Notes: generated by a model not told the origin, from the letters alone. A stretch of DNA of 64,000 nucleotides from an uncultured Pelagibacteraceae bacterium (GCA_902593405.1 CACJIB010000005.1:1-64000), one strand, 5' to 3'; positions 20,675-29,294 are shown, numbered from the stretch's first letter. Program-made: numbers and translations.

Positions 20675-22003
20675 TTAGCTAACGGCTTTTAAATTGCCTT
20701 TAGAAGATTTGTTCAATGCTTGATCTAAATCCTCAATAATATCATCAATGTGCTCAATACCGATACAAAGTCTTACATAACTTTGTGTAACACCTGATGC
20801 AGCTAGTTCTTTCTCATTTAATTGACTATGAGTTGTGCTCGCTGGGTGAATTGCTAAACTTCTAGCATCTCCAATATTAGCAACGTGATAAAACATCTTT
20901 AAAGACTCGATAAATTTTTTGCCAGCCTCAATTCCACCTTTAAGCTCGATGCCGATCATTGGTCCATTTCCACCTTTAAGATATTTTTTTGCTCTATCAG
21001 CAATTGGTTTATCGTGTTCAGTAGAATAAATAACTTTTGTAACTTCTTTATGCTTTTTAAGAAATTCAACTACATATTCAGCATTAGCACAATGTTGTCT
21101 CATCCTTAAAGCAACTGTTTCAAGACCTTGAATTATTGCAAAAGCATTATCTGGTGCCAATGCTGATCCTAAGTCTCTCAATAAACAAACTCTTGCTCTA
21201 ACCGCGAAAGGCACATTAGCGCCTGTTAGTTCTGGAACAGCTTTCCCCCAAATTACACCGCCATAACTAGCATCAGGTTCATTAAACAATGGTTGTCTTT
21301 TGGGATCTGCGGTCCAATCAAAGTTACCACTATCAACGATACTTCCTGCTACTGCTGTTCCATGCCCACCTATATATTTTGTGAGCGAATGTATTACTAC
21401 AGCAGCACCATGCTCTATTGGTTTACAAATGACAGGTGATGCAGTGTTGTCCATGATCAATGGTATATTATATTTTCTTCCAATGTCAGAGACCTCCTTT
21501 ATTGGAAACACTCTTAAATATGGATTTGGTAAAGTTTCTCCGTAAAAAGCTCTAGTTTTGTCATCTATTAACTTCTCAAAATTTTCAGGATTACTTGGAT
21601 CTGCATATCTTATTTCTATACCAAGTTTACTAAGAGTATGTGTGAATAAAGATACAGTTCCACCATAAAGATCAGTAGAACTAACTATATTATCGCCTGC
21701 TTGAGCAACATTAAGTATAGCAAAAGTTGATGCAGTTTGTCCTGAGGATACAGTTAAACACGCAAGACCGCCTTCAAGTGCAGCTACTCTTTTTTCCAGT
21801 ACGTCATTTGTTGGATTCATTATACGTGTATAAATATTACCAAACTCTTTTAGAGCGAATAGGTTAGCAGCGTGCTCAGTGTTGTTAAACTGGTATGACG
21901 TTGTTCTATAAATTGGAACAGCTACAGCGTTAGTTGCTGGATCACTTCTATAGTCACCACCATGTATAGCTATAGTTTCAGGATTGTTTCTTTTTTTAGT
22001 CAT
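20675..22003 (-). CDS. metY: O-acetylhomoserine aminocarboxypropyltransferase / sulfhydrylase
   Basis: ETIAIHGGDYRSDPATNAVAVPIYRTTSY; SLTKYIGGHGTA PLP region. Confidence 0.95.
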   Translation of the reverse strand: MTKKRNNPETIAIHGGDYRSDPATNAVAVPIYRTTSYQFNNTEHAANLFALKEFGNIYTRIMNPTNDVLEKRVAALEGGLACLTVSSGQTASTFAILNVAQAGDNIVSSTDLYGGTVSLFTHTLSKLGIEIRYADPSNPENFEKLIDDKTRAFYGETLPNPYLRVFPIKEVSDIGRKYNIPLIMDNTASPVICKPIEHGAAVVIHSLTKYIGGHGTAVAGSIVDSGNFDWTADPKRQPLFNEPDASYGGVIWGKAVPELTGANVPFAVRARVCLLRDLGSALAPDNAFAIIQGLETVALRMRQHCANAEYVVEFLKKHKEVTKVIYSTEHDKPIADRAKKYLKGGNGPMIGIELKGGIEAGKKFIESLKMFYHVANIGDARSLAIHPASTTHSQLNEKELAASGVTQSYVRLCIGIEHIDDIIEDLDQALNKSSKGNLKAVS

Positions 22004-22007
22004 TTTA

Positions 22008-22066
22008 CTCCTTTTTTAGTGCTTCAACATTATGTTAGGCGCACAATACAGTTCAAATGCCTACCG
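22008..22066 (-). promoter_or_regulatory. SAM-V-like riboswitch overlapping the metY ribosome-binding site
   Basis: Minus strand: CGGTAGGCATTTGAACTGTATTGTGCGCCTAACATAATGTTGAAGCACTAAAAAAGGAG; stem TAGGC/GCCTA, pseudoknot GTGC/GCAC, ends in Shine-Dalgarno just before ATG. Confidence 0.82.
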
Positions 22067-22087
22067 ATTATATCAATTTTATGAAAT

Positions 22088-22132
22088 TTCCTTTTTAGCA
22101 GTTATAAGCCCGCAATAGGATCAAATCGGCAT
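22088..22132 (-). promoter_or_regulatory. SAM-II-like riboswitch in tandem upstream
   Basis: Minus strand: GCCGATTTGATCCTATTGCGGGCTTATAACTGCTAAAAAGG matches the SAM-II core (GAT..CC.TATTGC...GCTAAAAAGG). Confidence 0.75.
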
Positions 22133-22215
22133 ATAATTGATAGCATATAAGCTACATAATTCAAGCTAAATATAAAATTGACTTTGTAATTATTAATAGT
22201 ATTAATCCACGCACA

Positions 22216-22674
22216 ATGACAAAATTCACTAAAAAAGACCAATTAACTTCATCTTGGTATGAAATAGATGCGAAGAATGCAGTTGTTGGAAGATTAGCAA
22301 CTATTGTTTCTAACATCATAAGAGGCAAGAATAAAACTACATATACTCCTCATATGGATGACGGTGACTTTGTAGTTGTTAAAAATATTGAACAAGCAAA
22401 ATTTACTGGAAAAAAATTTCAAGATAAAAAATATTACAGACACACTGGTCACCCAGGAGGGATTAAAGTTACTACACCGGAGAAACTTCATGAAAAAAAA
22501 CCAGGTGAAACTTTAAAAATGGCAGTTAAAAGAATGTTACCAGGTGGTGTATTAGGTAGAAAACAATTAACAAAATTAAAAATTTATGCTGGTAATGACC
22601 ATCCACATTCAGCACAAAATCCTACAGTTATTGAGTTAGATAAATTAAATAGTAAAAATATAGCTAGAAACTAA
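22216..22674 (+). CDS. rplM: 50S ribosomal protein L13
   Basis: WYEIDAKNAVVGRLAT; KRMLPGGVLGRKQLTKLKIYAGNDHPHSAQNP. Confidence 0.97.
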   Translation: MTKFTKKDQLTSSWYEIDAKNAVVGRLATIVSNIIRGKNKTTYTPHMDDGDFVVVKNIEQAKFTGKKFQDKKYYRHTGHPGGIKVTTPEKLHEKKPGETLKMAVKRMLPGGVLGRKQLTKLKIYAGNDHPHSAQNPTVIELDKLNSKNIARN

Positions 22675-22675
22675 T

Positions 22676-23113
22676 ATGGAAAATACTCAATCAGCATCAA
22701 AATCTCCTAAATTAAAATTAGATTTTAAAGATAGTAAATATGCTACAGGAAGAAGAAAAACATCAATAGCTAAAGTTTGGTTAAAAAAAGGCTCTGGTAA
22801 AATTTATGTAAACGGTAAATTGTTCAATGAATATTTCGCAGATGAAACACATAAAATGCAAATTACAAGACCTTTTGAAATTATTAATCAGGCTACAGAT
22901 TACGATGTAAGATGTAGTGTAAAAGGAGGAGGACCAACAGGCCAAGCAGGGGCTATGGTTCACGGTATTTCAAAAGCTTTAGTATTATTTGATGAAAATC
23001 TAAAAGCCACCTTAAAAACAGAGAAACTTACTACCAGAGACTCAAGAGCAGTTGAAAGAAAAAAACCTGGTAGAAGAAAAGCTAGAAGAAGCTTCCAATT
23101 CTCTAAAAGATAA
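22676..23113 (+). CDS. rpsI: 30S ribosomal protein S9
   Basis: YATGRRKTSIAKVWLKKGSG; ERKKPGRRKARRSFQFSKR. Confidence 0.97.
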   Translation: MENTQSASKSPKLKLDFKDSKYATGRRKTSIAKVWLKKGSGKIYVNGKLFNEYFADETHKMQITRPFEIINQATDYDVRCSVKGGGPTGQAGAMVHGISKALVLFDENLKATLKTEKLTTRDSRAVERKKPGRRKARRSFQFSKR

Positions 23114-23146
23114 TTTTTTTTTAATTTTTAACTGTTATAATAAAAA

Positions 23147-24166
23147 ATGCCTAAGCTAAATGCATTAGTCGCTGGATCAACTGGATACATCGGTGTTCAA
23201 TTAATTAAATTATTAGTTAAACATAGATATATTAATATTAAATTTCTTTGTGGAAATTCTTCTGTTGGTAAAAATATTAAATTTTACGATAAATCTTTGT
23301 CGAAATATAAATTACCAAAAATTATAAAATTTAATAAAAAACTATTAAATGATGTTCAGATTGTTTTTACAGCACTTCCAAATGGGGAAGCTCAAGATTT
23401 ATCAAAACATTTAAGTAAAAATCATACTTTAATTGATCTTGCTGCAGATTTTAGATTAAACAAAGCCTCTGATTATTTAAAGTGGTACAAACAAAAACAT
23501 CGCTCACCTAAGTTAATAAAGAAAAGTATTTATTTACTTCCTGAAATAAACAGAAAAGATATTAAAAAGTATAATATTATTTCATGTCCTGGTTGTTATC
23601 CAACTTCTATTCTTTTGCCACTTATTCCATTATTTAAGAAAAATCTAATTAAATTTAACAACATCATAATTGACTCTAAATCTGGATATTCCGGCGCAGG
23701 TAGAGGTGTGCACAAAAAATATAAAGATAAAAATCTATATGAGTCTTTGAGCGCATACGGAGTTGGTTTTCATCGCCATAATTCTGAAATAGATCAAATG
23801 TTAAAAAAATTTACTAAGAAAAAATTTCAATTTAGTTTTACTCCTCACTTATCACCAATGTTTAGAGGTATATTAAGTACTATTTATTTAGATCTTGAGA
23901 ATAAAATTACTCCAAATACAATTTATAACGAATTGAGTAAATTTTATAAAAATAAAAAATTTGTAAAAGTACTAAAAAGAGATTCGTTAGTAAGTACTAA
24001 CAATGTAATAAATACTAATAATTGCTATATCTCAATATGCAAATCAAAGTATAAAGATAAGGTAATAATTTTGTCTGCTATAGATAACCTAATAAAAGGG
24101 GGAGCTGGTCAAGCTGTGCAAAATTTAAATATAAAATTCAATTTTCCAGAAAAAACTGCACTATAA
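23147..24166 (+). CDS. argC: N-acetyl-gamma-glutamyl-phosphate reductase
   Basis: VAGSTGYIGVQLIKLL; SCPGCYPTSI; KGGAGQAVQN. Confidence 0.95.
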   Translation: MPKLNALVAGSTGYIGVQLIKLLVKHRYINIKFLCGNSSVGKNIKFYDKSLSKYKLPKIIKFNKKLLNDVQIVFTALPNGEAQDLSKHLSKNHTLIDLAADFRLNKASDYLKWYKQKHRSPKLIKKSIYLLPEINRKDIKKYNIISCPGCYPTSILLPLIPLFKKNLIKFNNIIIDSKSGYSGAGRGVHKKYKDKNLYESLSAYGVGFHRHNSEIDQMLKKFTKKKFQFSFTPHLSPMFRGILSTIYLDLENKITPNTIYNELSKFYKNKKFVKVLKRDSLVSTNNVINTNNCYISICKSKYKDKVIILSAIDNLIKGGAGQAVQNLNIKFNFPEKTAL

Positions 24167-24181
24167 TGATAATATTTTAAT

Positions 24182-25474
24182 ATGGATAATTTGATTAATA
24201 TAGCAATTGTTGGACTCGGCCAAGTAGGTAATTATTTATTAAATGAGTTAAACACTAAAAAAAAAGATATAGAGCTTAAAACGTCCAAGAGAATTAGAGT
24301 AGTCGCTGTTTCCGCTAGAAATATTAATAAAAAAAGAAAATTTAAAGTTGATAAAAAAATATTTTATAAAAATCCTTTAGAAATTTTTAAGAAAAATAAA
24401 ATTGATATACTATTTGAAGCCATAGGTTTATCAGATGGTATTTCAAAAAAAGTTGTTGAAACTGCTTTGAAAAATAAAATCCATGTTATTACACCTAATA
24501 AAGCCTTAATTTCAAAACATGGTAATGAATTAGCAAAACTAGCAGAAAAAAATAAAGTTAATTTAGAATTTGAAGCATCAGTTGCTGGAGGTATTCCAAT
24601 ATTAAGATCAATTAAAGAAGGATTAGCAACAAACAAAATATCAAAAGTTTATGGAATTCTTAACGGGACTTCAAATTACATTTTATCTGAAATGGAAAAT
24701 TCAAATGAAAATTTTATAGATGTTTTAAAAAAAGCACAGATGCTTGGTTATGCTGAACCTGGCAATCCTAAATTAGATTTAAATGGTTTTGATGCGTTCG
24801 CCAAAGTAAGAATTTTGTCAGCTTTAGCCTTTAATAGTAAAATTTCAAAATATAAATGTTTAATGGAAGGAATAGAAAAAATTGAATTAAAAGATATTAA
24901 AATTGCAAATAAATTAGATTTGAGAATTAAGCTTCTTGGTATTTCTGAGTTAAAGAATAATCAACTTTTTGAAACAGTTCATCCATGTTTAGTTAGTAAA
25001 AAATCATATATTGGTAACGTTAATGGTGTAATGAATGCAGTTATACTTGAAGGTAAACCAGTTGGTGAAAGTGTATTGCAAGGGGAGGGAGCTGGACCAG
25101 GTCCTACTTCTTCATCATTACTTTCTGATTTATTATCTATTTTGCGTGGAAATATTAAAAAACCTTTTGGTGTTAGTGTTTCTAAGCTTAAATCTTTAAA
25201 GCCGTATAATGTAAATAATTATGTTAATTCATTATATTTAAGGTTCGAAGTAAAAGATAAATCCGGTGTATTATCTCAAATAACTAATCGTTTAGCTAAA
25301 TATAAAATTTCAGTTAAAAGGCTAATCCAGACACCTGATAAGAAAAACAATAAGGCAACAATAGTTATTATAACTCATAAAACAACAGAAACTAATATTC
25401 ATAATTGCCTGTCAATTTTTAAAAAAAATAAAAATATTTTAAAAACACCAACATTAATTAGATTGCTTGGTTAA
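24182..25474 (+). CDS. hom: homoserine dehydrogenase
   Basis: GLGQVGNYLL; EASVAGGIPILRSIKEGL..GILNGTSNYIL; C-terminal ACT domain. Confidence 0.96.
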   Translation: MDNLINIAIVGLGQVGNYLLNELNTKKKDIELKTSKRIRVVAVSARNINKKRKFKVDKKIFYKNPLEIFKKNKIDILFEAIGLSDGISKKVVETALKNKIHVITPNKALISKHGNELAKLAEKNKVNLEFEASVAGGIPILRSIKEGLATNKISKVYGILNGTSNYILSEMENSNENFIDVLKKAQMLGYAEPGNPKLDLNGFDAFAKVRILSALAFNSKISKYKCLMEGIEKIELKDIKIANKLDLRIKLLGISELKNNQLFETVHPCLVSKKSYIGNVNGVMNAVILEGKPVGESVLQGEGAGPGPTSSSLLSDLLSILRGNIKKPFGVSVSKLKSLKPYNVNNYVNSLYLRFEVKDKSGVLSQITNRLAKYKISVKRLIQTPDKKNNKATIVIITHKTTETNIHNCLSIFKKNKNILKTPTLIRLLG

Positions 25475-26373
25475 TGGAAATTTATTTAAAACTTTTTGAA
25501 GTTTTATTTCCAGTATTCCTAATAGTAGGTCTTGGATATCATTTGGGTAAAAAAAATCCCGATTTTGATACATCATTTATAACTACATATGCTGGTAATT
25601 TTGGAACTCCAGCTCTCGTTATTTTTGCTATTACAGCAGGTGGAGTAACTTTTGAGTTATTTAGTGAATATTTTGGTTACGCAATTATCTTATTAACATT
25701 ATTTGGGATTATAGGTTTAATTTTTCTTGTTCTTATGAAGAAAGATTATATTCGTGAATTACCAACTTTTATTTTACCAAATACTGGAAATATGGGTATT
25801 CCGATTTGTTTATTTGCCTATGGTGAATTAGGAATGGGTATAGCAGCTGCAATTTCATCTCTAATTGTTTTACTCCACTTTACCTTAAATATTTTTTTAG
25901 CAAAACGAGCCTTTGATTTTAAAACAATATTAAAAAGCCCATCATTTTATGCAATTTTAATAACAGTCCTCTTTTTGTATTTTGAAATTCCATTTCCTCA
26001 ATTTGTATTAAACACAGTAATGCTTTTAGCTTATGGAATGATTGTAATGATCCTTATGTCTTTAGGTGTTGCTCTTACACAAATGAAAGTATTTTCTTTT
26101 AAAGATGCTTTAATAACTTCTTTTGGAAGAGTAATTATAGGTCCTATTATAGGATTTGCTGTTATAAAATTTTTTAATTTATCTGGTATACCAGCTGGTG
26201 TTCTGTTAATTCAGTCTTGTATGCCTAGTGCAATTTTGTGTTATTTGATTGCGCACATGTATTCTCCTAAAGAAATTGTAGATAATATATCTAGTACAAT
26301 TGTAGTATCTACAATCATGTCCTTATTCACCATTCCGATTACTTTATTCTTTGCTTTAAAATACTTCTATTAA
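25474..26373 (+). CDS. AEC (auxin efflux carrier)-family transporter
   Basis: Multi-TM; LPNTGNMGIPICLFAYGELGMGIA and IQSCMPSAIL. Confidence 0.82.
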   Translation: MEIYLKLFEVLFPVFLIVGLGYHLGKKNPDFDTSFITTYAGNFGTPALVIFAITAGGVTFELFSEYFGYAIILLTLFGIIGLIFLVLMKKDYIRELPTFILPNTGNMGIPICLFAYGELGMGIAAAISSLIVLLHFTLNIFLAKRAFDFKTILKSPSFYAILITVLFLYFEIPFPQFVLNTVMLLAYGMIVMILMSLGVALTQMKVFSFKDALITSFGRVIIGPIIGFAVIKFFNLSGIPAGVLLIQSCMPSAILCYLIAHMYSPKEIVDNISSTIVVSTIMSLFTIPITLFFALKYFY

Positions 26374-26389
26374 GAGATATCTTTCTTTT

Positions 26390-27241
26390 ATGAAGGCTAT
26401 AATTTTAAATGCATCTGCTTGGATGATTGTTCCTGTAATGGATGCTTTTGCTAAATATTTAAGCTCATCTATGGATGTTTTACAGATAACGTGGGCAAGA
26501 TATTTTTTTACTGTAGTCTTTACATTATCCCTAATGCTTATCTTTTATAGGCATTCATTAGTTTGGACGAAAAAACCAGCCCTTCAATTAATTAGAGGAT
26601 TAATTTTTGTTTTTTCTACTTATTTATTCTTTTATGCAATATCGGAAATTTCACTTCCTAAAGCCTTAACCTTAGCTTTTGTTGCTCCAATTTGTGTTAC
26701 AGCCTTATCTCCATTTTTTTTAAATGAGAAAGTAGGGGTGAAGAGGTGGACTGCTGTATCATTAGGATTTATTGGAACTTTAATTGTAATCAGACCTGGC
26801 TTTATAGAACTTAATTTAGCTACCATGGCTGCTTTAGGTAATGGAATTTGCTATGGGTTTTATCTTATTATTACGAGAAAGCTCAGTACCTCTGATAATC
26901 CTCTTTTAACCCTTTTACTATCGGGTTTAATAGGAACTATAATAATTAGCTTATTTATGCCCTCAGTATGGGTTAATCCTACGTCAAATCAGTGGATTTT
27001 AATGGCTTTAATCGGCCTTATAGCCTCTGTAGCGCATCTTTTTCTCATATTATCTCTCAAATACGCTGATGCCTCTAAATTAGCTCCTTTGGGCTACACA
27101 GAGATAATTACCAATATATTAATTAGTTACTATTTCTTTCATGAATTACCTGATAACTGGACTTATTTAGGTTTATTTATAATTGTTCTAAGTGGTCTAT
27201 ATATTTCAAGAAGAGAATATTTACTCACTAGTTCTAATTAA
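26390..27241 (+). CDS. EamA/DMT-family transporter
   Basis: Two EamA repeats; FVAPICVTALSPFFLNEKVGVKRWTAVSLGFIGTLIVIRPG. Confidence 0.85.
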   Translation: MKAIILNASAWMIVPVMDAFAKYLSSSMDVLQITWARYFFTVVFTLSLMLIFYRHSLVWTKKPALQLIRGLIFVFSTYLFFYAISEISLPKALTLAFVAPICVTALSPFFLNEKVGVKRWTAVSLGFIGTLIVIRPGFIELNLATMAALGNGICYGFYLIITRKLSTSDNPLLTLLLSGLIGTIIISLFMPSVWVNPTSNQWILMALIGLIASVAHLFLILSLKYADASKLAPLGYTEIITNILISYYFFHELPDNWTYLGLFIIVLSGLYISRREYLLTSSN

Positions 27242-27433
27242 TAGTAAATAGATAGTTACTAATATATAATGTAATACTTTAATATATATAATTAAACTGT
27301 TGTAATTATTATATTTTTTAATATTTGATATATAGATACATTAATACAAATTATCAAATAAAATACTATTATCTTAAATAGATAAAGACATAAATAGCAA
27401 TGTTAATAAAGAAAATAGACAATAATACTTAAA

Positions 27434-27473
27434 AGTGTTTAATACCAATGGTTTTATTAGGTAATTAAACACT
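27434..27473. other. Strong inverted repeat / hairpin in a long intergenic region
   Basis: AGTGTTTAAT ... ATTAAACACT, 10-bp perfect arms, extended by ACC/GGT inside. Confidence 0.6.
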
Positions 27474-27755
27474 AAATTCAAAATTCTTATTTTAATAAGT
27501 GAGTAGGGGAACAAAAAATTTTAAAAATTCTATAAAAATTGATACTAAATTTAGCCTTGGTATCATTGAAAAGTAGAGCAATGCAGTTATAGAATATATG
27601 TTTTAAACGGCCATAGAGGTGCTTTATTTTGTTATATCTCGATATATAGTGCAACTGAAGGGTGAATATTACTATTTATGTTTAAATAAGCTTAAATATT
27701 GAAAAAACGTTGATTTCACTAGTCTTTTTCACCATAAAATAGGCCAAAAAAGCCA

Positions 27756-28025
27756 CTAAATATCAACTTTTTCGGATCTCAATAAACGCAGTTTTGTCTT
27801 AATTCCACCTCTCCCTGAGTATCCACCAAGGCCTCCATCGGACCGAATTACTCTATGACAGGGTATTTTGGGGGCATAAGGGTTTTTTCCACATGCATTA
27901 GCTACAGCACGCGCTGATTTAGGGCTTTTTATAGCTATTGCTACCTGTTTATAGGTTTTAACAGTGCCTTTTGGTATAGTTTTAAGGTAATTCCAGACTT
28001 TTAATTGAAATTTAGTACCTTTCAT
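27756..28025 (-). CDS. MGMT-family (methylated-DNA-protein cysteine methyltransferase-like) protein; likely start 28025
   Basis: NPYAPKIPCHRVIRSDGGLGGYSGRGGIKTKLRLL active-site region; MKGTKFQLKVW start. Confidence 0.88.
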   Translation of the reverse strand: MKGTKFQLKVWNYLKTIPKGTVKTYKQVAIAIKSPKSARAVANACGKNPYAPKIPCHRVIRSDGGLGGYSGRGGIKTKLRLLRSEKVDI

Positions 28026-28195
28026 CAATAAAAATTTAAAATAATGAAACAAACTATAAAGAAAACAGTTAAAATTGAAAGATAAATAGTTTCAAGAGTT
28101 TTTCCAGATTTTCTATAATTAATAAAGCTTAATATTGCAAAACCAAAAGATGTTATTAAGAAATATATCGGTTCAATTACTCCGTCTATGCCCAT
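28025..28195 (-). CDS. Small (56 aa) predicted two-TM protein, not in the supplied ORF list
   Basis: MGIDGVIEPIYFLITSFGFAILSFINYRKSGKTLETIYLSILTVFFIVCFIILNFY*; stop overlaps the MGMT ATG (ATGA). Confidence 0.5.
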   Translation of the reverse strand: MGIDGVIEPIYFLITSFGFAILSFINYRKSGKTLETIYLSILTVFFIVCFIILNFY

Positions 28196-28276
28196 TTATA
28201 GGTTATATTTCATCATTATTGAGCTCGCAATATCATTAATTGTCCCTAAAAAATGACTAATTATTTTATTTGACAT
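28196..28276 (-). CDS. Possible 26-aa micro-ORF immediately upstream of the 56-aa ORF
   Basis: MSNKIISHFLGTINDIASSIMMKYNL*; TAA directly abuts the next ATG. Confidence 0.25.
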   Translation of the reverse strand: MSNKIISHFLGTINDIASSIMMKYNL

Positions 28277-28293
28277 TAGAAAACTCTTAATAT

Positions 28294-28328
28294 ATTACTA
28301 GTGATAATTAATTGTTATCAATAGTAAT
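28294..28328. promoter_or_regulatory. 14-7-14 near-perfect inverted repeat in the recombinase promoter/leader
   Basis: ATTACTAGTGATAA-TTAATTG-TTATCAATAGTAAT; 13 of 14 arm positions pair; upstream TTGACA (28270-28275), 17-nt spacer. Confidence 0.6.
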
Positions 28329-28331
28329 TAT

Positions 28332-29285
28332 ATGAATGAACTTACAACAGATCTAAAATCGCTTCATGAGGCAACTCTAAATAATCTTAAAAGCTCTAAG
28401 GCAATCAATACTTTAAGAGCCTACAAATCTGACTTTAATGACTTCGGAGCTTTTTGTGTAAAGCATGGTTTAAATTCTTTACCAACAGAACCAAAAATCG
28501 TTTCCTTGTATCTAACTCATCTAGCTAAAAACTCAAAAATAAGCACTTTAAGACGAAGATTGGTATCAATAAGTATGGTTCATAAGCTTAAAGGACATTA
28601 TCTAGATACGAAACATCCAATTATCGTCGAAAATTTAATGGGAATAAGAAGGGTGAAAGGAAGTATTCAGAAAGGTAAAAAACCTATATTAATCAATCAT
28701 TTAAAATTAATTATTGATGTAATAAATCAACAAAAAACTGAGGAAATAAAAAAACTTAGAGACAAATCAATAATCTTAATTGGCTTTGGAGGAGGCTTTA
28801 GAAGATCTGAACTCATTTCAATTGATCATGAGGATTTAGAATTTGTTACTGAGGGTCTAAAAATTACTATCCAAAGATCAAAAACTGATCAATTTGGAGA
28901 AGGAATGATTAAAGGACTTCCCTACTTTGATAATGAAATTTACTGTCCTGTTACAAATCTAAAAAAATGGTTAGAAATTTCGAAAATTAAGTCTGGACCT
29001 ATTTTTAGAAGATTTTCTAAAGGTTTATTATTAACAGAAAAAAGATTAACTGACCAAACTGTAGTTTTATTAATGAAAGAGTATTTAAACCTAGCAGGTA
29101 TCGAAAACAAAAATTTTGCAGGTCATAGCTTAAGATCAGGTTTTGCAACAGTAGCAGCTGAATCTGGTGCTGATGAAAGAAGTATTATGGCTATGACTGG
29201 TCATAAAACAACTCAAATGGTTAGAAGATATATTAGAGAAGCTAATATATTTAAAAATAATGCACTAAATAAAATAAAAATTTAA
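28332..29285 (+). CDS. Tyrosine recombinase / phage-integrase family protein
   Basis: GFRRSEL (Arg), QRSKTDQ (Lys), HSLRSGFAT (HxxR), GHKTTQMVRRYI (His, Tyr). Confidence 0.92.
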   Translation: MNELTTDLKSLHEATLNNLKSSKAINTLRAYKSDFNDFGAFCVKHGLNSLPTEPKIVSLYLTHLAKNSKISTLRRRLVSISMVHKLKGHYLDTKHPIIVENLMGIRRVKGSIQKGKKPILINHLKLIIDVINQQKTEEIKKLRDKSIILIGFGGGFRRSELISIDHEDLEFVTEGLKITIQRSKTDQFGEGMIKGLPYFDNEIYCPVTNLKKWLEISKIKSGPIFRRFSKGLLLTEKRLTDQTVVLLMKEYLNLAGIENKNFAGHSLRSGFATVAAESGADERSIMAMTGHKTTQMVRRYIREANIFKNNALNKIKI

Positions 29286-29294
29286 TTTAATAAA

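Noticed and set aside
24364-24636. 90-aa minus-strand ORF inside hom
   Set aside because: Shadow frame opposite conserved homoserine dehydrogenase motifs.
27504-27512. TAGGGGAA resembling part of the tRNA-Glu 3' end (CTAGGGGAATCG), possible att site
   Set aside because: Only 8 nt match; far too short to claim an integration duplicate.
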